From positions 1,178,001-1,242,000 of the forward strand of contig NZ_CP024870.1 of NCBI RefSeq assembly GCF_002795265.1: 64,000 bases of DNA, written 5' to 3'. The position numbers and the translations under genes were made by a program. Below the pieces are notes generated by a model that made no database searches, was not told where the DNA came from, and was given only the letters and a program-made list of their open reading frames with translations. Positions 40,157 to 47,731 of the stretch are shown piece after piece. The first letter of the stretch is position 1, and each line of letters begins with the position of its first letter. The stretch is from Spiroplasma clarkii (GTDB lineage: Bacteria > Bacillota_I > Bacilli_A > Mycoplasmatales > Mycoplasmataceae).

Positions 40157-40447
40157 TTATTTTTTTTCTTGGGGAATAACAACTGCTCTTGTTCTATTTT
40201 TCCCAAATTTTTGGAACTTAACAATACCTGACACTAAAGCAAATAATGTATCATCTCCACCACGACCAACATTAGCACCTTGGTGAATTTTTGTTCCTCT
40301 TTGTCTAAAAATAATTGAACCTGCATTCGCAAATTCTCCATCTGATTTTTTAGCTCCTAAACGTTTTGATTCTGAGTCTCTACCATTTTTTGTAGACCCA
40401 ACTCCTTTTTTAGAAGCAAAATATTGTAATCCTAATAAGAAACGCAT
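40157..40447 (-). CDS. rpmA: 50S ribosomal protein L27 with a cleavable N-terminal extension
   Basis: The 96-residue protein has the extension [18 protein letters not shown]. In Firmicutes the part before A-S-K-K is removed by the Prp protease. The core ([32 protein letters not shown]) is typical. The gene is directly downstream of prp and rplU, the usual arrangement for this processing. The ATG at 40447 has GGAGG upstream, and a terminator ends the unit. Confidence 0.96.
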   Translation of the reverse strand: MRFLLGLQYFASKKGVGSTKNGRDSESKRLGAKKSDGEFANAGSIIFRQRGTKIHQGANVGRGGDDTLFALVSGIVKFQKFGKNRTRAVVIPQEKK

Positions 40448-40448
40448 C

Positions 40449-40760
40449 CTAAAGCACCTCCTCTATTGCAAAATTTTTTGGATACTGAACATTTATTGTT
40501 TGTAATTGAATTAACAAGAATTGTAATAGTTTTTGCAAATCACTATCTTGTTTTATAACTTTGATGATTATTTGGTTTTCTAAAACTGTTAATTTTACCT
40601 TGCTGTGATGTAGTAGATCTAAACCATTTAAAGCACCACTAACAATTGCGGTGATACCAGCACAGACAAGGTCATTCCCAAATTCACCAGCCTCAGCATG
40701 ACCAGTAATCTCAATGAGTTGAATAGTTTGTTCTCGAAAAGTTACTTTTGCTTGAACCAC
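40449..40760 (-). CDS. prp: Ribosomal-processing cysteine protease Prp
   Basis: The 103-residue protein removes the N-terminal peptide of L27. It carries the catalytic pair in [20 protein letters not shown] (His and Cys). This matches the family, in which the His is about 12 residues before the Cys. A GTG start at 40760 lies between the rplU stop codon and the gene with no strong ribosome binding site. It ends 1 base before rpmA. The rplU-prp-rpmA order is diagnostic. Confidence 0.93.
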   Translation of the reverse strand: MVQAKVTFREQTIQLIEITGHAEAGEFGNDLVCAGITAIVSGALNGLDLLHHSKVKLTVLENQIIIKVIKQDSDLQKLLQFLLIQLQTINVQYPKNFAIEEVL

Positions 40761-40766
40761 TTTAAA

Positions 40767-41117
40767 CTATGCCTCATTAGTTTCAGCTGGTTTTGCTGCT
40801 GCAGGTTTTGCAGCAGCACCTGTTGAGATTTTATCAATTTTAACTTTTGTGTATGGTTGTCTGTGACCATAGACTTTGTTAACATTTTTCTTTGGATGGT
40901 ATCTTACCACTCGTAATTTCTTTTCTTTACCTTGTTTTAGGACAGTTCCTTCAACTTTAGCACCCTTTACAAAAGGAGCACCAATTTCTTTATCAGTGGC
41001 AATAACTTCAGAAAAAGTGATTTTTTTACCTTCCTCAATTAATGTTTTTTCGATAAAAATTTCATCCCCTGGTTGTACTTTAATTTGTTTACCACCAGTT
41101 TTAATAATTGCATACAT
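40767..41117 (-). CDS. rplU: 50S ribosomal protein L21
   Basis: The 116-residue protein begins MYAIIKTGGKQIKVQPGDE, a signature of L21. KVEGTVLKQGKEKKLRVVRY and the basic block KKNVNKVYGHRQPYTKVKI follow. The C-terminus carries an Ala/Lys/Pro-rich tail (AAAKPAAAKPAE), echoing the tail of S16 in this genome. It leads the rplU-prp-rpmA operon and is preceded by a structured leader. Confidence 0.96.
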   Translation of the reverse strand: MYAIIKTGGKQIKVQPGDEIFIEKTLIEEGKKITFSEVIATDKEIGAPFVKGAKVEGTVLKQGKEKKLRVVRYHPKKNVNKVYGHRQPYTKVKIDKISTGAAAKPAAAKPAETNEA

Positions 41118-41215
41118 CTATTCTTTCCTCCAGTCTAGACTCGCCTTGTATGTGAGTGAAGTTTATTCACTACTTGTAGACACACAAAAGAGCGGTTGAA
41201 ACTAGCAACCTAAAT
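41118..41215 (-). promoter_or_regulatory. L21 leader (ribosomal protein autoregulatory element)
   Basis: On the minus strand the leader contains CAACCGCTC, TGTGTGTCTACAAG and a hairpin GTGAATAAACTTCAC. It then contains ACTCACATACAAGG and AGTCTAGACTGG before the GGAGG site. The order of these blocks resembles the L21 leader upstream of rplU in low-GC Gram-positives. It would sense excess L21 or another operon product. Confidence 0.55.
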
Positions 41216-41280
41216 AATTTTACCCTAAATTGCACTCAAAATTTGTATTTTTTTAATTTTTTTTGCAAGTCAGAGTAAAG

Positions 41281-41332
41281 AAAAACCCCATTGTTTACTT
41301 GGAAATAATCACTCCTTACTAACAATGAGGTT
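41281..41332 (-). terminator. Terminator-like hairpin after the GG-leader peptide gene
   Basis: AACCCCATTGTT (41284-41295) pairs with AACAATGAGGTT (41321-41332), one mismatch, with a 25-nt loop. On the minus strand GGGG is followed by T5. Confidence 0.55.
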
Positions 41333-41397
41333 AATTAATAATTTATCTTGCAATCTTGAATTGGACTAGGCTTAGTGCAAAACAAGTTTAATTACTT

Positions 41398-41676
41398 TTA
41401 AAAAAATGATTTAGCAGCAAAATCTTGATTTGCAGCAGCACTTTTAGCTTGAATTGAACGATCATATTTAACTGAATTGTCACCAATTTTAACATCTAGT
41501 TTGTCATAATCATTTGGGTGTTGAAAAAGAAAAACTGTTGTTGCTACTGTTGATATGATGTCATTAATGAATGAAAAACCAACTTTTAAAATGTCACCAA
41601 TACCATTTAGCAATGCACCAGAAACTCCAGCGCCACCAACAACTTCACATTTTTCTTCCATGCTTAGTTCTCTGAT
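41398..41676 (-). CDS. Double-glycine leader peptide, bacteriocin/pheromone-like, apparent AUC start
   Basis: The 92-residue product, read from an ATC at 41676, would be (I/M)RELSMEEKCEVVGG followed by AGVSGALLNGIGDILKVGFS. This matches GG-type leaders (ELSxEE...VxGG) cut by peptidase-containing ABC exporters. The mature part is about 77 residues: a glycine/alanine-rich hydrophobic segment, then a polar tail ending QDFAAKSFF. GGAGG lies 7 bases before the ATC. The only canonical alternatives are a downstream ATG (shortening the leader to MEEKCEVVGG, 22 bases from the GGAGG) and a TTG overlapping the GGAGG. It follows rsmI by 35 bases on the same strand. No exporter or immunity gene lies next to it. 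Confidence 0.7.
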   Translation of the reverse strand: MRELSMEEKCEVVGGAGVSGALLNGIGDILKVGFSFINDIISTVATTVFLFQHPNDYDKLDVKIGDNSVKYDRSIQAKSAAANQDFAAKSFF

Positions 41677-41711
41677 AAAATCACCTCCCAATTACTTAAT
41701 CGAATGATAAT

Positions 41712-42599
41712 TTATGTTTTTGCCAAAAAGTTTAAGCTTTTTTGATAAAGCTCATTCTTATTTAAACCATATTTTTTTGCAATTTCTTTTACTGCTTCTT
41801 TTCTTGAAACTCCTTGCAAAATTAACTCATCTAGTAATTTCAAATAATCAACACTTGTTGCTGCATTGCTTTGGGGCTGGAGGTTTTTATCTAAAACTAC
41901 ACAAAACTCACCTTTTTGAACAAATTCTGGTGAATTAATATAAGCACTTACTTCTTTTAAATCACCAACAATGATTTCTTCATTGAGTTTAGTAATCTCT
42001 CGCACTACTGCCACTTGACAGTTTTTTGCAAACAAGGCACTTAAAATATTAATTGTAGTTTGAATGCGATGCACTGATTCATAAAAAATAACTAATTTAT
42101 CTGTCAGGTTAGTCAAGTTTAAAAATTGGTTCTTTAATTGTTGAGGTTTCTTATCTAAAAAACCTAGAAATTCAAGTCCTTTTGCTTCAAAACCTGACAT
42201 TATTTGAGCATGTATAAATGCTGGACCACAATTAATTGGACAAATCGCAAAATTTATTTCTGAGTTCATCAAACAATTAAGTACTTTGGCTCCTGGATCA
42301 CTAACACAAGGGACCCCTGCATCTGTGATAATTGCAACATCTTTACCTTGTTTTAAATCAAAACTTAACTCAGAGACCTTTTCTAACTCATTAAATTTAT
42401 GTAAAGAAACTAGATGGTTCTTGATTTGAAAGTGATCTAGCAATTTTTTACTAGTTCTGGTGTCTTCACAATAGATTTTAGTCACAGTTTTTAAAGTTTC
42501 TACAGCTCTTGGTGAAAAGTCACTTAAATTCCCGATTGGCGTTCCAACAACATAAATTATTGGGCTTTTGTCCTTAAATGTTTTTTTAATTTGTAGCAT
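41712..42599 (-). CDS. rsmI: 16S rRNA (cytidine1402-2'-O)-methyltransferase
   Basis: It methylates the P-site region of 16S rRNA. The 295-residue tetrapyrrole-methylase-fold protein has the N-terminal motif YVVGTPIGNLSDFSPRA. EDTRTSKKLLDHF, IITDAGVPCVSDPGAKV and FYESVHRI are the family blocks. The ATG at 42599 is supported by GGAGG 8 bases upstream; an in-frame GTG at 42608 overlaps that site. It follows greA, from which it is separated by a terminator hairpin. Confidence 0.95.
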   Translation of the reverse strand: MLQIKKTFKDKSPIIYVVGTPIGNLSDFSPRAVETLKTVTKIYCEDTRTSKKLLDHFQIKNHLVSLHKFNELEKVSELSFDLKQGKDVAIITDAGVPCVSDPGAKVLNCLMNSEINFAICPINCGPAFIHAQIMSGFEAKGLEFLGFLDKKPQQLKNQFLNLTNLTDKLVIFYESVHRIQTTINILSALFAKNCQVAVVREITKLNEEIIVGDLKEVSAYINSPEFVQKGEFCVVLDKNLQPQSNAATSVDYLKLLDELILQGVSRKEAVKEIAKKYGLNKNELYQKSLNFLAKT

Positions 42600-42616
42600 T
42601 ATTTGCACCTCCGAAT

Positions 42617-42639
42617 AAAAAAACCTAACTTAAATTAGG
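42617..42639 (-). terminator. Terminator after greA
   Basis: CCTAA..TTAGG hairpin with T7 on the minus strand, directly past the greA stop codon. Confidence 0.7.
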
Positions 42640-42640
42640 C

Positions 42641-43111
42641 CTATTTTAATGAAGTAATTTTAATTTTATAAGGTTCTTTTAATTCCCTAACTTCAACAGT
42701 TTCATTAACATCATACCCAATCATAGCTTTTGCTAGTGGTGATTCATTTGAAATTTTATTTTCAAATGGATCTGCTTCAATAGCTCCAACTATTTTTACA
42801 GCAAATTCTTTATTAGTTTTTAAGTTAGTAAATGATACAGTACTTCCAATTTTGGCTCCAAATGTTTTTTTATCTTTTTCATCAATAATTTTTACTTTTG
42901 AAAGCATTGTTTCAATTTCTTTAATTCTTGCTTCAACTTCAGCTTGTCTATTTCTAGCAGCATCATAATCAGCATTTTCAGATAAGTCACCTTGTGCACG
43001 TGCTTCCACAAGCTCTTGGATTACTTGTGGTCTAACGATATTAAGTAAGTGTTGTAACTCATTTTGTAGTTTTTCTAAACCTTCATTCGTTAAAATAATT
43101 TCTTTGTCCAT
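42641..43111 (-). CDS. greA: Transcription elongation factor GreA
   Basis: It stimulates RNA polymerase to cleave backtracked transcripts. The 156-residue protein has an N-terminal coiled coil with the functional acidic tip (QGDLSENADYDAARNRQAEVE). The C-terminal FKBP-like domain has ANESPLAKAMIG-type sequence (here SNESPLAKAMIGYDVNE). Length is the family norm of about 158. The ATG at 43111 has AGGGG upstream. It lies next to the IS3 element. Confidence 0.96.
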   Translation of the reverse strand: MDKEIILTNEGLEKLQNELQHLLNIVRPQVIQELVEARAQGDLSENADYDAARNRQAEVEARIKEIETMLSKVKIIDEKDKKTFGAKIGSTVSFTNLKTNKEFAVKIVGAIEADPFENKISNESPLAKAMIGYDVNETVEVRELKEPYKIKITSLK

Positions 43112-43188
43112 AATGTAAACCCCTTTGTTAACTAATATATTATACTCTTTTATTTAATAATATGTAAATATTTTTGCCATTTTCCTTT

Positions 43189-43204
43189 AATTCACATAAT
43201 TGTG
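43189..43204. repeat. Direct repeat flanking the IS3 element, left copy
   Basis: AATTCACATAATTGTG is identical to 44464-44479 on the far side of the element. 14 bases are the likely target duplication; the final TG may belong to the element's own end. Confidence 0.85.
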
Positions 43205-43234
43205 ACAGGTAACCTTTTTCCGGACACACATATT

Positions 43235-44092
43235 TTACAACTTTATTCTCACATAATTGTAAAATTTTTGATATAAACTTGCATTTAGCTGATACTCAGC
43301 AAGTCCTTTATAACAGTAATTTTCTTTTAAGCATTCTCTTTTAAAAACTGATCAAAACCCTTCAATCCAACCATTATCTGTAGACTTGGCTATTCTTGAC
43401 ATGCTTGGAATCAAATTAAAGTACATTAGCATCAACTTATAATTATATGCTTTAAATTCAGAACCATTATCTGAGTGTATTACACTGTTTGGCAAGAAGA
43501 CACCAAATTCATCAGTCATTTTTAGAAATGATTTTTCTACAAGTTGATTCCCTTTATTTTTTTCTGTTACTAAACCAAAGATTTTTTTCATTTTAATATG
43601 ATAAAAACCACAGGTATAGTATCTTTCACCATTGAATTCCTTTTCTGTTATGTCTACTGAAAAAACATCACCATACTTATCAAAATTTTCAGGATCAGTT
43701 AACAAGTTTGGGTATTTACCAACCTTTTCAGGTTTTGCTACCTTATTTTTTCATTTCACATGATTATTGGTGGAGATGCTTCTCATTTTAAAGTATCTCA
43801 ATATTTTTTTATGTGATGACTTAGCTATCCCCTTAGTGAGCAAATCTATTGCAATTCTTTTACAACCATAGGTTTTTCCTGAATCAATAAAGCTCTGCTC
43901 AATATTTAAATAAAAATCATGATCATAATATCTTACCCTAGGTTTCCCTTGCTTCACTCATTCATAGTATGTACTTTTTGGAAGTTGAGCAATTTTTAAT
44001 AAGCCATTTTTAGGTATTTTGAATTCATTGTAGATAAATTCCTCAACAACTAAGCATTTAATTATATTAAGCTCCCATTTAACTACTTTTTT
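43235..44092 (-). CDS. IS3 transposase OrfB (integrase core, made by -1 frameshifting)
   Basis: About 285 codons in the -1 frame relative to orfA, with several TGA Trp codons. The catalytic DDE residues can be seen: Asp in VFSVDITEKEF, Asp in VIHSDNGSEF, and Glu in DNGWIEGFWSVFKRE, with the usual D-35-E spacing. The start is not an independent ATG; the likely product is an OrfAB fusion arising at the A8G run (44087-44094 on the plus strand read as T). It ends about 32 bases inside the left end of the element. Confidence 0.8.
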
Positions 44093-44379
44093 TTACTTAT
44101 CAGGGCCTCAATTCTTTTTCACATTTCATTTCTAGTTTCTAATTCGGCATTTTTCTTCTTCAGTTCTTTAACTTCATTTCTTAAAATTATTAGTTCTTCT
44201 TTATCAGCTGAATTTGGTGCCCCAAGACCATCAATTCCAGATTGATCATACTTTTTACACCAATTTAAAAGTGTTTGATCTGAGATGCCATAACTTTTAA
44301 CAAAATTCTTGGCCTTTGTCTTGCTCTCTCTAAATTTTAAAATTATTTTTTCTTTTTGCTTTGCTGAGTAATGTCCCAT
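44083..44379 (-). CDS. IS3 transposase OrfA (helix-turn-helix)
   Basis: The 98-residue DNA-binding protein reads MGHYSAKQKEKIILKFRESK, then a helix-turn-helix with YGISDQTLLNWCKKYDQSG. A leucine-zipper-like coiled coil follows (LRNEVKELKKKNAELETRNEM). A TGA at 44119 is read as Trp. It stops with TAG directly after the AAAAAAAAG slippery run. -1 slipping there joins it to OrfB. Confidence 0.85.
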
Positions 44380-44430
44380 AAAAAAACCTCTTTCCTAACA
44401 ATATTATTTTACATTCAATATAAATGTAAT

Positions 44431-45894
44431 TTAATTTTTTGTCCGGAAAAAGGTGGAAGTACAAATTCACATAATTGTGTATACAATAGAATGGCTCAAA
44501 GGATCACTGACTAAGACTAAATAAATTAAAATTAAACCTCAACCACCAATAATGTTAAAGCCTTTTACTACTAAAAACGGTAGTGCTACCATCCCAATTC
44601 CCATTGTAAAGAAGGAAATAATTATTGGAAACCATAAATCTCCCACTGCTCACAGGGCCCGCAAAAGTGTCATGTTAACTGTATCAAAGAGCAGTTTCAC
44701 AGCAAAAATCAGCAATAAAATAACCTCAATCGGTCATGCCACATCGCGAGATCCAAAGAGAACTAAAATTGGTCAGCTAAGAGCTACCATCATTATATTA
44801 ACAATAACAGTTCCATAAATTGCTACTTTTCAACAATTTAATGCAGTTTCATAAGCACCTTGAGTATCTTGTTCACCAACTTTTCTTGCAACAAATACTG
44901 AGGTTACTGTTCCTAGAGCTTGCACAAAAGCAGAGGAAATTTGTCCAATGTTTGTGGCATTCCTGTGCAAAACAAATAAACTGTCATCATGTAGACTCCC
45001 AATTGCTGAACTTGTAAAGAAATTACAAATATTTCACACTCCCATTTCAATAGTAATCGGTAGACCTGTTTTTAAAGTTTCAATGGCATAGATTTTATTT
45101 AGCTGCTGCTTTTTATTAATTTTAAAGTCAATAAATCGCAAACACATAAACAACATATAACACATTTGAAAAATTCCAGCAATAGGTATTGTTAGTGCTG
45201 AATAAACTGGATTAATAAGTCTTGAGTATAAAATTGTATAAACCAATACTAAATTAATTGCATCTGTAATGATAGTGCCTATCATTACATGTTTGCTTTT
45301 TTTGATAGACTGCAAGCCAGCAACAAAAACTTGAGTAAATGATAATAAAATTAAATTTATATTTAAAAGTCGATAGTATTTTACTAGGAAATTAAATTTT
45401 GCAGTATCAGTCCAAGAATTATCAGTAGCCACATCATCACTTGATTCTAAAAAACGAGCTAAACCCTCACTGAAACCTTCAGTGAGAGCAAAAATCAGCC
45501 CTGTGATTGAGGCATTAATTAATAAGCCTGTCAAAATAACTTTTGACAGTTCCTCTTTTTTACCTTGCCCTAATAAATTTCCACAAACTATAATTGTTCC
45601 AGTAGAAATAAGTGAAGGGATAAATTGCAATGTGTTGTACATCACAACAGCCTTAGCAACTGGTGCTTTATAATGACCTCCATCAAAGTTATTCACTGCA
45701 ATCAAGTTGATAATTGCAATTAAAATATTAAATAATAGTTGTGCAAAAATTGGCAAACCCATATTTAAAATTTCTTTAACATCATTTGCTTTATATCAAG
45801 GAGTTTGAATTTTTTGAAATGGAGCAAAATGAGCTTTACTCAATTTATAATCCAAATTAGATTTAGGATTGTCCAAGTTATTTTTATTTTCCAT
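44431..45894 (-). CDS. MATE-family efflux transporter, C-terminus rewritten by the IS3 insertion
   Basis: The 487-residue frame was rebuilt through many TGA codons. It is a 12-segment exporter of the MATE superfamily, which extrudes drugs or organic cations with Na+ or H+. Typical parts are NMGLPIFAQLLFNILIAI, PSLISTGTIIVCGNLLGQGK and QALGTVTSVFVARKVGEQD. After DPLSHSIVYTIMWI it enters the IS end and gains CTSTFFRTKN before a stop at 44431. Joining the flanks without the IS gives an ending KGKWQKYLHIIK and a stop at 43150-43152. Only the tail is lost, so activity may persist. Its ATG overlaps the uvrC end by 11 bases. Confidence 0.88.
44464..44479. repeat. Direct repeat flanking the IS3 element, right copy
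   Basis: AATTCACATAATTGTG, identical to 43189-43204. It encodes part of the MATE protein (TIMWI on the minus strand). Confidence 0.85.
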
Positions 45895-47662
45895 AATCAT
45901 TTGACATATCTTGCAGATATTTTTCTAACCTTTCTAATGTTTTTTTATTTTTAATAATTGTACTTAATTCTTCTGTTGATGCTTGACGCATTCCCCCAAT
46001 AGATTCAAATTTTTCATACAATTTTTTTATTGTTGTGGTGCCAATACCACTTACATTGTTTAGTATAGCATCATTTGTAAAAGCTTTGGCATAACGATTT
46101 CTAAATCCTGAAATTACAAAATTGTGAACTCGCAATTGTAGTGCTTCTAAAAATCTAAACAGTTGTGAACTTTTTTCAAGTTGAATCTTTTCTTCATTTA
46201 AACCCAGTAGATAATCTGTGCGGTGTTTATCATTTTTTACTAAACTTACCACTGGGATTTTGATTTGTAATTCTTGTAAAGCAATTTTAGCAGCCCTAAC
46301 TTGTTGAATACCTCCATCCATTATAATCAAATCTGCATAGTTTTTTTGATTATTTTGATCTTTTTTGTAGCGGCGAGTAATCAATTCAATCATTCTGTGG
46401 TAATCCCCTCGTTGGTCAATATTAATATTGTATCTTCTAAAATCATTATGACTTGCAAAGCCATTTTTATATACTACCATAGCACCAGTTACAAACTCAT
46501 CCATAATATTAGCAATATCATACATTTCAATTTGGTAGGGAAACACTGACAATTGTAATAGTTGTTGTAACTCAGTTAGCAATTCTTCTTTGGTTACCTC
46601 TTTATTTTTGTAGTGAATTTCTTGATATAAATATTCTTGAGCATTGCTGCTTGCTAAATCTAAAAGTCTTTGATTAATTGTTTGACTATTGTCAACAATT
46701 TTTTCTCCAAAAAATACTTGCAAATCATCACTTTCAACTTCTGAAGGAACAATAATGTAATCAGGCAAAATATTTTTTGCATAAATTTGTAAAATAAAAC
46801 TTTTAAATAATTCAATGATGTCTTGTCCTTCATTTTTAATTACTTCTGTATTTTTAAAGGTCAATTTACCATTTCGATAAAACAAGACAATAAAACAAAG
46901 GTAATCTTCATATTGAAAATAATTAAAGACATCTCGATTCAACTCATCATTTAAATCTACATCTTGTTGGGTGGTTGTGAAAGATAAGTGACTAATAATT
47001 TCTTTAATTCTTTGTGCTTCTTCAAATTGCAAATTTTGAGCTGCTTGTAACATTTTTTGTTCTAACTTATCTTTCAAGTCTGTAGTTCTTCCTAAAAAAA
47101 AGTCTTTAATATTTTTAATTTGCTCTGCATAGTAACTGGGAGCAACTTCTTGAAAACAAGCACCACTACATTGGTTAATGTGTCAGTACAAGCAGGGTTT
47201 TTTTAAATTACCTTGGCATCTTCGTAAAGGATAAATTCTTTCTAAGGTTCTTAAAATATTACGAGCACTTGTTCCTTCTGGAAATGGACCAAACGAGAGC
47301 TGGTATTTACTATGATAATTTCTCACATACAAGTATTGAGGATCTTTTTCAGCAGTGATCACAATATAAGGATATTTTTTATCATCATTTAAAACAACAT
47401 TGTATCTTGGTTTATACTTTTTAATTAAATTTTGTTCTAATAAGAGTGACTCTTTTTCATTAAGGGTGACAATAGTTTCAACTTTGACAATATCTCGCAC
47501 TAATTTTGTAGTTTTAAAATTATGAACTTTATTAAAGTAAGAATTAACTCGCTTCTTTAAATTCTTTGCTTTCCCAACATAAATCACTTTTTGAGCAGCA
47601 TTATAATAAAGATAACAACCTGGTTTTTCAGGAATAATTTTTAACTGATTTTCTATTGTCAT
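45884..47662 (-). CDS. uvrC: UvrABC excinuclease subunit C
   Basis: It makes the dual incisions in nucleotide excision repair. The 592-residue protein was rebuilt through TGA codons (47183 and others). It contains the GIY-YIG nuclease domain (EKPGCYLYYNAAQKVIYVGKAKNLKKR), a UvrB-interacting UVR region (NLQFEEAQRIKEII) and an endonuclease V-like domain (LIIMDGGIQQVRAA). A helix-hairpin-helix end reads LNNVSGIGTTTIKKLYEKF. The start is the ATG at 47662 with AAGGGG upstream. It follows ftsK on the minus strand, and the MATE gene overlaps its 3' end. Confidence 0.95.
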
Positions 47663-47697
47663 ACTTAACCCCTTATTTATAAATTAATTATAAATAA

Positions 47698-47731
47698 AAA
47701 AACAAATTTAAGTGGACTTAAATTTGTTTTT
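47698..47731 (-). terminator. Terminator at the end of ftsK
   Basis: A perfect 16-bp stem, AAAAACAAATTTAAGT / ACTTAAATTTGTTTTT with a 2-nt loop, overlaps the ftsK stop codon. Confidence 0.8.

Larger units (their letters stand above)
43203..44463 (-). mobile_element. IS3-family insertion sequence, about 1.26 kb
   Basis: The terminal inverted repeats share ACCTTTTTCCGGACA (left 43212-43226 with one mismatch; right 44438-44452 inverted), and both ends start with TG. Two overlapping transposase frames, orfA and orfB, lie on the minus strand. A 14-16 bp direct repeat flanks the element. It is inserted inside the last codons of the MATE exporter gene. All coding parts look intact, so it may be mobile. 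Confidence 0.85.

Noticed and set aside
43249-43261. A third CACATAATTGT copy near the IS3 left end, possibly another target repeat
   Set aside because: It lies inside the orfB coding sequence (residues FYNYVR) and lacks the flanking bases of the true repeat, so it is probably coincidence.
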